22,992 bases of DNA from Phocaeicola_A sp964514145 (GTDB taxonomy: Bacteria > Bacteroidota > Bacteroidia > Bacteroidales > Bacteroidaceae): positions 1-22,992 of the forward strand of contig CAZEPM010000021.1 of the NCBI GenBank assembly GCA_964514145.1, read 5' to 3'. Position 1 is the first letter of the stretch. Every line of letters starts with the position of its first letter. Position numbers and translations under genes: made by a program. Positions 13,867 through 22,992 of the stretch are shown here, in pieces. The notes below the pieces were generated by a model, which was not told the origin of the DNA, did no database searches, and worked only from the letters and a program-made list of their open reading frames with translations.

Positions 13867-15708
13867 TTATTTCGTTACGCGTTTAAACACACGACCTTGC
13901 GTGTAGCCAATGTATTCGGAGCCGGCCGAGCTCGGCACGGTTTCAACCACTTCGCCCGTAGTGAAGTTGTAGGAATAGAGCGACTTGGCGGCATTGCCCT
14001 CTTTCAGGTCGGTGGTCGACGAATAGAGCGTGAAGTTGCCGCTGTAGAGCGGTTGCAGCAACACGCCGCCCAACCCGGTGATGACTTCGTTGAGTTGGTC
14101 AACATAGGGCGCCATCTCCTGCAATTCGTTGATGGCCGGCAGATACCAGCCGTCGACTCCGCCATACGAATATTCGGCTGCCCAGATGATGAGGGCGTTG
14201 CTGGTGGTGAGCGGAGTGTTGAGGGTGGCGTTGTGTTCAGCCATGCGACGGGTGTTTTCTTCGCCATTGTCGCGGTCGGGCGTCGTGAAATCAAGTCCCA
14301 GTCCGCTGCCATTGCCGGCAAACCACAGGTTGCCTTGCTCGCTGATGTTGACGATTTTGGCTTCGCGGATGTTGGCATTGTTGACCCAGCAGACCACGCC
14401 CACGGGCTCGTAGTCGTCGTTGTAATAGATGTCGCCCACCTCGAAGTAGTCTTTCGGCGCTACGAGCGTGAACGGGATTTCGCGCGTGTAGGTTTCGCCG
14501 TTCTTCGTGATGGTCATCGTGATGGCTCCGCTGCGTTCGATGTCGCCATAGAAATCGGCGGGTGCGCGCAACGAGACGGATTTTCCGTCGAGCGTGAGCG
14601 TCCATCCCTTGGGAGTGGAGATGTTGAACGTGGCGCCGTCGGTGTAGTTGACTTCAAACTCGAAGGGTTCGCCGCACTGGGCAGTGATTTCGCTCAGGCT
14701 GCAGGTGATGAAAAGGTTTTCGGTTTCGTTGTCGAGCGTGTGTGCTTCCATGAATTCCCACATGTAGGATAAGACGTAAGAGAGCGAGATGCTGTGTCCG
14801 ACGTCTTGCAGGCTGTAGATCTGATAATCGGCCTTTCCGCCGCTCCAGATGCGTGTGTCGACCGTCGTGTAGCCTTCTATTTCGATGGAATCTTCCACGT
14901 AGACCATGTCGGAAGCGAAGTATCCGCCAATCTTTTCAGCCCATGAGGTCATGTTGGAAATCACGGCGCTGTGTTGCACGATGTCGTCTGTTTCACCGGC
15001 AAATACGCGCACGGGAACGGCTCTCGACGGCATTTCGGTTTGGTTTTCGAGGCTCATCTGTCCGGCGCGGGGCGTAATGGCGGCAAAGACTTCCGAACGT
15101 TGGAAAGCCAATACGAACGAGAAGATGGCGCCGCTAGACTGCCCCGTGGCATAGATGCGGTTGAGATCGATGGTCGGCGTGCGATCCAGAAAATAGTCAA
15201 TCATGGCGTCGACAAACGGGATATGTTTCTCGCTGTATTGCCAGTTGACGGCTCCGCTTCCGTCGGATTGGGTCTCGACGGTTCCGGCGGGGAAGCAGAT
15301 CACGCAGTTTTCCTGAATGGCGTGTTGCACGAGCGCATTGCTGGTCGAGATGCTGCCGATGGGGTCGTCGGGCGTTACACCGGCATCGAACTCGTAGCTG
15401 CCGTGAAATTCAAAAATCAATGAGATGGGACGGCTCATGTCGATGGAAATCGGCATGTAGTATTTGAATCGGCGTTCAACGGTTTCGCCATCGGGCTGTT
15501 CAACGTTGATTCTCACCAGATGGATGCCGGGCACCAGCTCGCCTTCGGGCAGCACCTCGTCTTCATCCTGATTGTCTCCTTTTTCGTTGTTCACGCTGTC
15601 AACCTGTACGTCTTCTTTCTCTTGCGGAAGATAAGCACTGGTGTCTTCCATACATGCGAAGATGCTGAACAAGGGGATGAGCAGCGTTATAATCCAGCTG
15701 TTTTTCAT
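13867..15708 (-). CDS. Lipoprotein alpha/beta-hydrolase (LpqC/PHB depolymerase-like esterase) with C-terminal DUF1566-like domain
   Basis: A 613-residue surface-type lipoprotein. A short signal peptide ends at Cys19 (SIFAC), followed by acidic residues as in Bacteroidetes surface-export signals. Residues about 60-325 form an alpha/beta-hydrolase of the LpqC/feruloyl-esterase/PHB depolymerase type: HG at 102-103 (oxyanion region), nucleophile Ser191 in ATGQSSGA, Asp241 or Asp242 in FAGETDD, and His305 in DVGHS. A beta-rich segment (about 330-430) leads to a C-terminal domain (about 435-613) with VGVVCWVNN and GWYLPAINELQEM, typical of DUF1566/Lcl-like domains. Last gene of the SusCD operon, 24 bp after the PKD-like gene, followed by a terminator. 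It probably removes ester groups from the imported substrate; the substrate is not known. Confidence 0.8.
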   Translation of the reverse strand: MKNSWIITLLIPLFSIFACMEDTSAYLPQEKEDVQVDSVNNEKGDNQDEDEVLPEGELVPGIHLVRINVEQPDGETVERRFKYYMPISIDMSRPISLIFEFHGSYEFDAGVTPDDPIGSISTSNALVQHAIQENCVICFPAGTVETQSDGSGAVNWQYSEKHIPFVDAMIDYFLDRTPTIDLNRIYATGQSSGAIFSFVLAFQRSEVFAAITPRAGQMSLENQTEMPSRAVPVRVFAGETDDIVQHSAVISNMTSWAEKIGGYFASDMVYVEDSIEIEGYTTVDTRIWSGGKADYQIYSLQDVGHSISLSYVLSYMWEFMEAHTLDNETENLFITCSLSEITAQCGEPFEFEVNYTDGATFNISTPKGWTLTLDGKSVSLRAPADFYGDIERSGAITMTITKNGETYTREIPFTLVAPKDYFEVGDIYYNDDYEPVGVVCWVNNANIREAKIVNISEQGNLWFAGNGSGLGLDFTTPDRDNGEENTRRMAEHNATLNTPLTTSNALIIWAAEYSYGGVDGWYLPAINELQEMAPYVDQLNEVITGLGGVLLQPLYSGNFTLYSSTTDLKEGNAAKSLYSYNFTTGEVVETVPSSAGSEYIGYTQGRVFKRVTK

Positions 15709-15732
15709 AAGTCAAGTGTATGGTTTTGATTG

Positions 15733-17391
15733 TTAAATATTATCGTGTCTCGTACCGTAGACATCGACTCCGTCGCGGTAGTGGGTCTGATACTTAATCT
15801 CAACGTCTACGGGGATGCCCGAGATGCCTCGAACGGAGTTTTCAGCGTCGTATTCGATGCGGCCGGAGCCACTGTCGAGATTGAAGCGCAGCAGGTCGCC
15901 TTTGATTTCCTCGCTCATGGCCTCCGTATCACTGCCGTAGCGCGACACGCCGACCAAGAGGGTTTCTTCCGTGCGCGACACACAGATGTCGGTAATCACC
16001 GCATTGCTGTCGTAGCCCAGCTCCGAGAGGTCGAACACCTTGTCGGTTTCGCGCGGCAACACGCGCGAGCTGATGTTGAGGATGTTGTATCGGTAGATGG
16101 CTTGCCCGGTGGCAAAAAACAGGTTGTCGTTGTACTTCATCATGTAGAAGCTGGTCTGGTCGTTGATGACCGATCCTCCGCTGACTTCGGCCACGAGTTT
16201 TTTCGTCGAACTGCCGCTGGTGCTCGTCCCGTCCTCGAGCATCAGCAGCCGGCATTCCGAACCGTTGCTCACCACGGCCAGGCTGCCGTTGTTCGGACGA
16301 TTGGTGGCCGAGCCCCAAAGCAGCGTGTAGCCGGGAAATGCGCGGACATCGTCTTCGTCGATGCTCGAAACCGAACCGTAGGCCGAGCAGATGACAAAAC
16401 GTCCGTAGGTCTGGTCGAAGACCATGAAGTCGCCCGGAGTGTATCCGGCTTGCAGGTTGTTGTCGTGCGGCGTGTTGGTCATGGCGTCCCAATAACCGAA
16501 CGGAGCGAGATAGCCGCCGTAGGGACTTTCGCGGTCGTAGGTATAGGAGGTTGACCAGATGCTGGGTGCCATCGACGAGGCGGTAAAGATGCGCCCGGCT
16601 GAGATTTCGATGAAGTGTCCCGTCTGCTGTGCACCATAGGTGACGTAGCGCCAGATGTTTATCACCGAGCTGATGAACTCCGAACGATAGGCTTCGATGT
16701 CGGGCTTCGGATAGCTCACGAGCGTGAGATAAGCGTCGACGGTCAGGTAGGGATTGATGGAGTCGAGCGCGAGCGTGCTTTTGTCGATGAGGTTGACCAC
16801 GTTGTCGGCCAGTACCATGACGCGACCGTAGGCGTTGACAAAGGGGCTATTGCGCGAGCTTTCGGTGTAGCAAATCGAAAGTTGTTGGGGTTCGGTTCCG
16901 AGCGACACCCCGTAACGGTCTTGGAAGTAATTGATTGCCCAGTTAGCGGGTTTGTCGAGCCGCAGGTACGACAGTTCGGCACGGCCTTGGTATTTGCTCA
17001 ACACCATGATGAGGTCGCCGGCTGTTGACGAGCTGACGTTGACGGCAAACTCATAGTAGGTTTTCACGTTGGTTTCCTTGTCGGTCACGATGTAGCGCGA
17101 ATATTTGTATCCGGGCGTCATGTTGATGATGATGCGCAGGTCGTGCGAGGTGCCTACTTCAGAGCCTCCGATTTCCCATGCGTAGGTGAAGCGGCTTGTG
17201 TCGCTGTATTGCGTGCCGCGAATGACGGGCGTGATGCACAGACTGTCGTCGACATCACAGGCATAGAGCGACTCGATACCTTCGACATCGAGCTCGTTGA
17301 TATCATGATAACTGTAGTTGCCCTTGTCGTCGTAGCAACCGAGGCAAAGGAGTGTCAGCATGGCGCTCCACAGTATGAATAGTCTTTTCAT
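15733..17391 (-). CDS. PKD-like family lipoprotein
   Basis: A 552-residue lipoprotein with signal peptide and lipobox LCLGC (Cys19), then DDKGNYSYHDINEL, the hallmark start of the Bacteroidetes PKD-like (PKD_2) lipoprotein family. The first 120 residues look like an immunoglobulin-like beta domain (SRFTYAWEIGG), and the remainder has repeated beta motifs that may form a propeller (for example NIWRYVTYGAQ, GDFMVFDQTYGRF, DNLFFATGQAIYRYNIL). Such proteins occur next to SusD and DUF4843 genes and are thought to be surface components that bind or present the substrate; no catalytic motif is seen. It lies 23 bp after the DUF4843 gene. Confidence 0.82.
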   Translation of the reverse strand: MKRLFILWSAMLTLLCLGCYDDKGNYSYHDINELDVEGIESLYACDVDDSLCITPVIRGTQYSDTSRFTYAWEIGGSEVGTSHDLRIIINMTPGYKYSRYIVTDKETNVKTYYEFAVNVSSSTAGDLIMVLSKYQGRAELSYLRLDKPANWAINYFQDRYGVSLGTEPQQLSICYTESSRNSPFVNAYGRVMVLADNVVNLIDKSTLALDSINPYLTVDAYLTLVSYPKPDIEAYRSEFISSVINIWRYVTYGAQQTGHFIEISAGRIFTASSMAPSIWSTSYTYDRESPYGGYLAPFGYWDAMTNTPHDNNLQAGYTPGDFMVFDQTYGRFVICSAYGSVSSIDEDDVRAFPGYTLLWGSATNRPNNGSLAVVSNGSECRLLMLEDGTSTSGSSTKKLVAEVSGGSVINDQTSFYMMKYNDNLFFATGQAIYRYNILNISSRVLPRETDKVFDLSELGYDSNAVITDICVSRTEETLLVGVSRYGSDTEAMSEEIKGDLLRFNLDSGSGRIEYDAENSVRGISGIPVDVEIKYQTHYRDGVDVYGTRHDNI

Positions 17392-17414
17392 AGTCGTTTG
17401 TTGGTTTTAAATGA

Positions 17415-18161
17415 TTACTCTTGGTCGACCAGTTCGTACATGTATACCCGTTGCCCGGTCTCTTCGTCGAAGGTGGGCACGGAGTTCAGATAGGAATTGA
17501 GTCCTTGGGCATAAGTACGTCCTTCGTTGTTGATGTTGAAGGGGCACTCGTACTGGTTGGCATACAGTTCGTTAAACGAGATCAGGATTTTCCACTTCTC
17601 GGGGTGATAGTAGTCGAGTCCGGTGTTGTTATCCCACCAGTCGGGTTTCGAGAGGTAGTTGTTCATCAGGATTTTCTTGGTCAGTCCGCCCGACAGTCCC
17701 AAATCGAAATCGTCGGTCGCCTCCAGTCGGAGATCGAGCCGGATGGTTTCGGGATAGCGGAAGCTGGTGCTGAGATTCTCGCGATAGACCACCAGTCGCA
17801 GGGTGTCAGTCAGCTCGCCGGCGCGGAAGGTCTGATATTCGTCCAAGGCTTCGTAGTGCGAGCCGGCCACTGCCGTGGTCGAGTCGGCAATCACCTCAAT
17901 GCGGTAGGTGCGGTCGTAGTCGGCGCCTCTGCCTAGAAATTCCATCACGACTTTAGCGGTATCAATGGTGACGCTATCGGGCAGCAGGCCGAACGAGAAG
18001 ACGAGCGAGTCGCTGTAAACGCGTGTGCCTTGCGTATTTACCGTGTAGTGTTGAAACTGAATCCGGTCTTTACCCTCGTAGGGATAGTTGATACTTTGGT
18101 CGCACGCGGCGAGGCTCGTCAAGAGACAGATGCATGCGAATATGTTTATCAGTTTGTTCAT
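17415..18161 (-). CDS. DUF4843 domain lipoprotein
   Basis: A 248-residue lipoprotein. The start at 18161 (MNKLINIFACICLL) is chosen over an ATG 60 bases upstream because it opens directly into a signal peptide with lipobox SLAAC (Cys20). The mature part begins DQSINYPYEGKDRIQF and contains DSLVFSFGLLPDSV, then a long beta-rich region and the PDWWD segment seen in DUF4843 proteins. Function is unknown; the family is nearly always next to SusD and PKD-like lipoproteins, as here, so it is probably an accessory subunit of the surface complex. Confidence 0.85.
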   Translation of the reverse strand: MNKLINIFACICLLTSLAACDQSINYPYEGKDRIQFQHYTVNTQGTRVYSDSLVFSFGLLPDSVTIDTAKVVMEFLGRGADYDRTYRIEVIADSTTAVAGSHYEALDEYQTFRAGELTDTLRLVVYRENLSTSFRYPETIRLDLRLEATDDFDLGLSGGLTKKILMNNYLSKPDWWDNNTGLDYYHPEKWKILISFNELYANQYECPFNINNEGRTYAQGLNSYLNSVPTFDEETGQRVYMYELVDQE

Positions 18162-18233
18162 AGTTTTTCGTATATATATGTCTTTATTGTTAATCCTTAG
18201 GGTCGTCGTTGTGTATCGCACGGCGGGCGTGTG

Positions 18234-19667
18234 CTAACGATGGCCGTTTTCGATTTCGTCGTCCGGTAGCGGGAACACAAAGATGCTGTTGCTGGGCGCG
18301 ATGGTGCCCTGCGAGCCGTTTCCGGGCAAAGAGAGGTTGTTGCGCTTGTAGACGTAATACATCTGTCCCTCACCCACGTATTCGCGGCGCATCTCGGCGA
18401 TGACATATTCTTGGGTGATGGAGCGCCATGCCTGATTATTGCGCACGCGGTGGTCGCGCAGGTCGTTGATGTATTCCAACGCCGTTTCGGGATTGTTTTC
18501 ATACGAACATTCGGCGATGAGCAGATACATTTCCGAGAGCTTGATCATCGGCATCTTTTCGGGATAGATGTTCGTGCTGTCGGGCATGAACTTCACGAAG
18601 CTGCCCAGATTGAACCACTTGGCATAGCGCACATCGTCGTTGTTGCTTTCGTAGAGGGTGGCGACGTCCGAAAAGGGCAGACGGGTCAGCTCGGTTGCAC
18701 CGGTACTCGTTTCGTTGTTTTGATGAAGCGAGCGGCTGTAGGTGTGGAGCGAGCTGTTGCGCAGGGCAAAGACATGTTCGTCGGAAAATGCGAGGTCGAC
18801 CGACGTTTCGCTCTGGTCGATGCTCGTAAACTCGAGCAGGCGGAACTTGCCGCTTTCGATGACTTCGCGGGCTTTGGCGATGGCTTTGGTGTATTCGCCG
18901 CGTGCCTGATAAGCGCGTGCCAGCATAGCCTTCACACCATAGAGGTTGATGCGGGCTACGTATTTATCGGCTGCATCCTTGGCGGCGGCATCGACCACAA
19001 TCGTACCATCGTCGAGTTCGGTCGTAATCGCATAGGGCACCACGTCCTGAATGGGGTCGTTGGCCAGACACTTTTCGGCTTCGAGCAAATCGTTGATGAC
19101 CAGCTGCACCACTTCTTCGGCGGTATACATAGGCGGGGTCGACACGCCAAACACTTTGTTGTAGGGGATGCCGTCCTCTTTCGGCCAGTATTTCACGTCG
19201 GGCGAGAACATGCGGTAGAGGTCGAAATGCAGGTAAGCGCGCAATCCCAATGCCTCGCCGAGCACAAGGAGGCGGTCGCTCTCCGACAACACACCGTTGT
19301 CTGTGTGTTCAATGATGTCGTTGGCCTGTGCAATGTTGCGGTAGAGGTTATTCCAAATAGTCGACAGGGTGCTTTGCACTCCGGAGTTGTCATACTCGAA
19401 ATTTTTCCAATACTCATACGAGTTCGACACACTGCTGTACGAATAATACTGCCCCAGCAGGTCGATGTATTCCATCGTCAGAGCCTGTCCGTAGAGCGTA
19501 CTTTTCGACATTTCGCTGTAGATGCCGGCCAAGGCTTCCTGAAATCCTTCATACGACTGGTAAAGCTTGTCTTGGTCTACCTTGTTGTCGAGTTCAATGT
19601 CCAGCCAGTCGTTACACGAGCTGAGCGAGACCATCAGCAGGCTGATGAGTAAATATAGTTTTTTCAT
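18234..19667 (-). CDS. SusD/RagB family nutrient-binding lipoprotein
   Basis: Surface lipoprotein that caps the SusC-type transporter and binds the substrate. 477 residues, signal peptide with lipobox LSSC (Cys18), then NDWLDIELDNKV. The TPR-like SusD helices are visible, with the landmark GEALGLRAYLHFDLYRMF (137-154), MLARAYQARGEYTKAI, and the C-terminal RREYVGEGQMYYVYKR and FVFPLPDDEIENG typical of SusD. It lies 18 bp downstream of susC. The residues that set substrate choice cannot be read from the sequence. Confidence 0.95.
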   Translation of the reverse strand: MKKLYLLISLLMVSLSSCNDWLDIELDNKVDQDKLYQSYEGFQEALAGIYSEMSKSTLYGQALTMEYIDLLGQYYSYSSVSNSYEYWKNFEYDNSGVQSTLSTIWNNLYRNIAQANDIIEHTDNGVLSESDRLLVLGEALGLRAYLHFDLYRMFSPDVKYWPKEDGIPYNKVFGVSTPPMYTAEEVVQLVINDLLEAEKCLANDPIQDVVPYAITTELDDGTIVVDAAAKDAADKYVARINLYGVKAMLARAYQARGEYTKAIAKAREVIESGKFRLLEFTSIDQSETSVDLAFSDEHVFALRNSSLHTYSRSLHQNNETSTGATELTRLPFSDVATLYESNNDDVRYAKWFNLGSFVKFMPDSTNIYPEKMPMIKLSEMYLLIAECSYENNPETALEYINDLRDHRVRNNQAWRSITQEYVIAEMRREYVGEGQMYYVYKRNNLSLPGNGSQGTIAPSNSIFVFPLPDDEIENGHR

Positions 19668-19685
19668 AACGGATAAGTCTGTTGC

Positions 19686-22600
19686 TTAGATAGTTAAGTT
19701 TAGTCCTAACGAGAAGGTGCGTGCAAACGGATACGACGTTCCGCGCTCTTGCTTGATGGTCGAGATGCGGAAGAGGTCGCTCATCGAGAAGGTAAATTTG
19801 CAACGCTCCACGAATGAGCCTTGCAGTATGTTTTGAGGCATGTCGTACGACAGCGAAAGACTCGTCATGTTGAGGAAGTCGTTACGCTGCACGAGGCGCG
19901 ATGACTGATACACCGTCGAAGTGTCGTCGATACGGCGGAACATGGCCACATCGCCGGGCTCTTTCCAACGGTTGTAGAGCACGCGGCGGTCGGCATTGCT
20001 ATACGGGTCGGCGCCTTCCACCTTCTGGGCGAGCGTGCTGTTGTATTGCTTGGCTCCCAACTCGTAGTTGAAGCTGAAATACAGGTTGAAGCCCTTCCAG
20101 TTGATGTTGCTGTTGAAGTAGCCCTGCACGGTCGGTGTGGTGTCGCCCACTTCCACCTTGTCGTTCGGATCGTATTCAAAGGTCAGTGAGCCGTCGCGCT
20201 TGATGTAAATCTCGTTACCCGTTGCGGGGTCGATACCGGCCGAGCGCACCACCATCAAGGCCGTCTGCGAACGTCCGACCTCATACATCCGGAAGACTTC
20301 GCTATCGCTCGAACTGTTTTCCAGGCTCAGCGCTTCTTCGTTCATGGCTTGCATGGCGTTCGAGATTTTGCGGATTTTGTTACGCTCGTGTGCCATGCTC
20401 AGCGTGACGTTCCAGCTGAAGTCGTGCTTGTAGTCGTTGATGAGGTTCAGGCGCAGACGGGCTTCAACACCCATGTTGTCCATCGAACCCATGTTTTCGG
20501 TATACGAGGTGAAGCCGCTCGAGGGAGCCACGTCGATATTGAGCAGCAGGTTTTCGGTGCGTTCCAGATAAGCGTCCAGATTGAGCGTGATGATGTTCTT
20601 CCACACGTTCATGTCGAGACCGACGTTGAATTTCAGCACGTTCTGCCATTTCAGCGACGGGTTGCCATAGGCATTGATTATGGCGCCGTAAACGCCGTTG
20701 TATTCCGAGTCATTCGAATAGATGTAGCGTGTGATCGCCTGATCAGCCGAGAAGTTGGTCGAACCGGTGCTACCCACCGACGCACGCAGTTTCATATATC
20801 CCGTGCTCTTCCACCAGTCCTCATTGTTCAGGTTCCATGCGGCACCCACAGACCAGAAAGGCGCGAAACGCGAGTTGCGTCCGAAGCGGCTCGAACCGTC
20901 GGTGCGATAGCTGAAATCGAGGATGTAGCGGTTGTCCCAGTTCAGGTTGAGGTTGCCGAAGAAACCGACCGAGCGGGCTTCGTCGAAACTGCCCGAAGGG
21001 GTCGAGCCGCTCAGATATTGCAGGGCATACGACGGATAGATCAGCTTGTCGTTCAGAAAGCCGGTTGCCGTAAAGCCCTCCATCTCAGACTTCTCGGTAA
21101 TCAGCTCGGCACCCAAACCAAAGCTCATCGAGAGTTTCTCGAAGAAGTTCTGGTTGTAGTTGGCCGTGATGTTTGCTTCAAAGTCGAGGTCGGTTCCGTT
21201 GCTGATGGTGTAACTGCCTTTTTGAGCGGCATCCTGAACGCCGTCGAACGACACCGACTCGGGCGACAGGTAGATTTCGTCGCGGTTGATTTGCTTGGTG
21301 ATGGCGATGTTACCCTTGAACATCAGGTGATCGGTCGCCCACCACTGCACTTGGAAGTTATCGCGAATCTGGGTGTAGCGTTCATACGACTTGTTGGGCA
21401 GCGAGGCATCCACCAGCGGGTTGCGCTTCACTTGCCCGTTGGAGCTGTATTCGCGAATCATCTCACCCGTGGTTTCGTCGTAGATGCGTTCGTAGGGATT
21501 CATCGAGGCATACGACGAGAAGCTGCCGTAAGGCGAATCGGTGGCTTTCACATCGTCGACCATCAGGTCGTTTCGGGCAATCAGGCGGTTGGCGATTTCG
21601 TAGCTGAAATACACGTTGATGCCCATGCGGTCGCGTCCCGAGCCTTTCATCACACCGCCGTCGTCGTCATACTTCAGGTTGACACCATAGCGGAAATGCT
21701 CGTCACCGCCTTCCAGATAGACACTATAACGCTGGTTGATGGCGGTCTGCAACGGTTGCGACAGCCAATAGGTATTGACGCCGCGCTCAATTTCCGAAAG
21801 GATTCTGTTGTAGCGGATGTCGAGCAGTGTCTGCTCTTCGCGATTGCCATAAGGTTGGGTGTAGAGACCGGCCAGCCGTTCGTATTCCAGCTTTTCGCGG
21901 GCATTCATCAGGTTATACGACGAGAGGTCGGGCACGGACACGTTATACGTGACGTTGGCCGTGACCCGGATTTCGCCCGGCTTCGGACGGATGGTGGTAA
22001 TCAGGATGACACCGTTGGCACCGCGCGAACCGTAGAGTGAGGTGGCGGCGGCATCCTTCAGAATCGAGAAAGAGGCCACGCGGTTCATGTCCATGTCGTA
22101 AACGGTGGTGGCGGTCACCTCGATACCGTCCATGATATAGAGCGGCGCATTGGGGTTCGTGCGCGAATCGTCGGCCTCATCGCGCAGGTCGAAACCTTTC
22201 TCGCCGCGCACCGTGATTTCAGGCATGCGGTTGGGGTCGCTACCGAACTCGTTATTTTCGATGGTGCGCACGCCCGGGTCGAACGACGAAATGGCCGACA
22301 ACAAGTTGAGCGAGCCCACTTTGCGGAGTTCTTCGCCATCGACGACAACTTCCGAACCCGTCTGGCTCACTTTCTTGCGCTGGAAGTAACCCGTTATCAC
22401 GACGTCGTCGAGCGCATGGGTTTCTTCTTCGAGGGTCACTTTATACTCAGATTGTTCCTTACCCAGAACTACCTCTTTGGTTTTCATTCCGATGAACGAA
22501 AACACCAATCTGGGCGATGAGGCATCCTGTGGAACACGCATAGAGAATTTTCCGTTGAAGTCCGTCATGACCGCAGTCTTTGTGCCTTTGAGCGTAACTG

Positions 22601-22934
22601 ATACGCCCGGCATGGCTTCACCGTTTTCATCGACAACCACTCCGGTCACCACCTGCTCTTGCTGGCGGGATTGCGGCGAGGCCGTCCACTCCGATTTCTT
22701 CACTCTGTCTACACGACAATCCGGGGCAAATGAGCCGACTGTCAGCTCACAATTCAAATTCTCCCCATTTCTCATAGTTTCGGTAAATAGCTCGTTACCA
22801 TACGCATAAGATGTAATAGCCATCGAAAACAACATGGTCGTTACCACACGACTCCAACCCGACGGTTGTTTTCTGCTCGGCTGAAATATGGAAAAGGTAT
22901 CGAGCATGCTACCCGGTTTAGGTTTTTTATCCAT
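19686..22934 (-). CDS. SusC/RagA family TonB-linked outer-membrane transporter
   Basis: A 1082-residue TonB-dependent transporter that, with the adjacent SusD, imports an oligomer across the outer membrane. About 30 polar residues precede the hydrophobic signal segment (VVTTMLFSMAITSYAYG, 30-46). A carboxypeptidase-regulatory-like domain (about 96-170), TonB box DDVVITGY (176-183), plug domain (about 185-315, with LKDAAATSLYGSRGANGVI) and a long beta-barrel ending in FSLGLNLTI follow. No STN domain is recognised between signal and regulatory domain, so control through an anti-sigma factor's STN contact is not supported. First gene of the operon, with a promoter just upstream. Confidence 0.96.
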   Translation of the reverse strand: MDKKPKPGSMLDTFSIFQPSRKQPSGWSRVVTTMLFSMAITSYAYGNELFTETMRNGENLNCELTVGSFAPDCRVDRVKKSEWTASPQSRQQEQVVTGVVVDENGEAMPGVSVTLKGTKTAVMTDFNGKFSMRVPQDASSPRLVFSFIGMKTKEVVLGKEQSEYKVTLEEETHALDDVVITGYFQRKKVSQTGSEVVVDGEELRKVGSLNLLSAISSFDPGVRTIENNEFGSDPNRMPEITVRGEKGFDLRDEADDSRTNPNAPLYIMDGIEVTATTVYDMDMNRVASFSILKDAAATSLYGSRGANGVILITTIRPKPGEIRVTANVTYNVSVPDLSSYNLMNAREKLEYERLAGLYTQPYGNREEQTLLDIRYNRILSEIERGVNTYWLSQPLQTAINQRYSVYLEGGDEHFRYGVNLKYDDDGGVMKGSGRDRMGINVYFSYEIANRLIARNDLMVDDVKATDSPYGSFSSYASMNPYERIYDETTGEMIREYSSNGQVKRNPLVDASLPNKSYERYTQIRDNFQVQWWATDHLMFKGNIAITKQINRDEIYLSPESVSFDGVQDAAQKGSYTISNGTDLDFEANITANYNQNFFEKLSMSFGLGAELITEKSEMEGFTATGFLNDKLIYPSYALQYLSGSTPSGSFDEARSVGFFGNLNLNWDNRYILDFSYRTDGSSRFGRNSRFAPFWSVGAAWNLNNEDWWKSTGYMKLRASVGSTGSTNFSADQAITRYIYSNDSEYNGVYGAIINAYGNPSLKWQNVLKFNVGLDMNVWKNIITLNLDAYLERTENLLLNIDVAPSSGFTSYTENMGSMDNMGVEARLRLNLINDYKHDFSWNVTLSMAHERNKIRKISNAMQAMNEEALSLENSSSDSEVFRMYEVGRSQTALMVVRSAGIDPATGNEIYIKRDGSLTFEYDPNDKVEVGDTTPTVQGYFNSNINWKGFNLYFSFNYELGAKQYNSTLAQKVEGADPYSNADRRVLYNRWKEPGDVAMFRRIDDTSTVYQSSRLVQRNDFLNMTSLSLSYDMPQNILQGSFVERCKFTFSMSDLFRISTIKQERGTSYPFARTFSLGLNLTI

Positions 22935-22959
22935 ATTTTATTAATATATGTATTCGCGA

Positions 22960-22990
22960 CAAAGATAGATATTTGTTTAAATTTTACAAT
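22960..22990 (-). promoter_or_regulatory. Candidate promoter of the susC operon
   Basis: On the minus strand ATTG (22990-22987), 19 bp, TATCTTTG (22967-22960). The -7 box is a perfect match and the -33 core is three of four. The start of transcription would be near 22954, about 20 bases before the susC ATG. Regulators, if any, lie outside the window. Confidence 0.6.
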
Positions 22991-22992
22991 AA

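Noticed and set aside
20349..22040. 563-codon plus-strand open frame opposite susC
   Set aside because: Antisense shadow of a secure TonB-dependent transporter gene.

Overview
The window looks like a chromosomal segment of a Bacteroidales bacterium that is fairly GC-rich for the order (above 50% by eye). The signs are the SusC/SusD outer-membrane pair with DUF4843 and PKD-like lipoproteins, Bacteroidetes-type promoters (TTTG or similar, 19-20 bp, TAnnTTTG), the smalltalk/HU-like/DUF4373 genes, and the Bacteroidales forms of IF-2, NusA and the Suf proteins. Genus cannot be fixed from the sequence alone. All genes lie on the minus strand except one S24 repressor. No tRNA, rRNA, CRISPR array, insertion sequence or integrase was seen.

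Right to left along the minus strand, region 1 (22992-13814) is a SusCD-type uptake locus: susC, susD, DUF4843 lipoprotein, PKD-like lipoprotein, then a lipoprotein esterase with a C-terminal DUF1566-like domain. Gaps are mostly 18-72 bp. A candidate promoter lies before susC and a strong intrinsic terminator follows the esterase. No glycoside hydrolase is present.

Region 2 (13732-10299) is an accessory, phage-like module: a plus-strand S24/LexA-like repressor faces away from a minus-strand zinc-ribbon gene and a DUF4373 gene, followed by an HU-like DNA-binding protein with an acidic tail and a 39-residue smalltalk peptide. The DUF4373 gene is split by a frameshift at a pentanucleotide repeat, and losing one repeat unit restores the frame exactly. 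The two minus-strand promoters share an extended upstream element with identical spacing, suggesting common control, possibly by the S24 protein. That protein carries Ala-Asn where the family usually has its Ala-Gly self-cleavage site.

Region 3 (10265-1) is a housekeeping supra-operon: rimP-nusA-infB, then cvpA, then sufB-sufC-sufD and sufS (cut by the window edge). It joins ribosome maturation, transcription elongation/termination and translation initiation to Fe-S cluster assembly. A good promoter precedes rimP, and a terminator-like hairpin with a U-tract lies between that promoter and the rimP start, which would suit attenuation. A terminator-like hairpin and a weak promoter motif lie between sufD and sufS.
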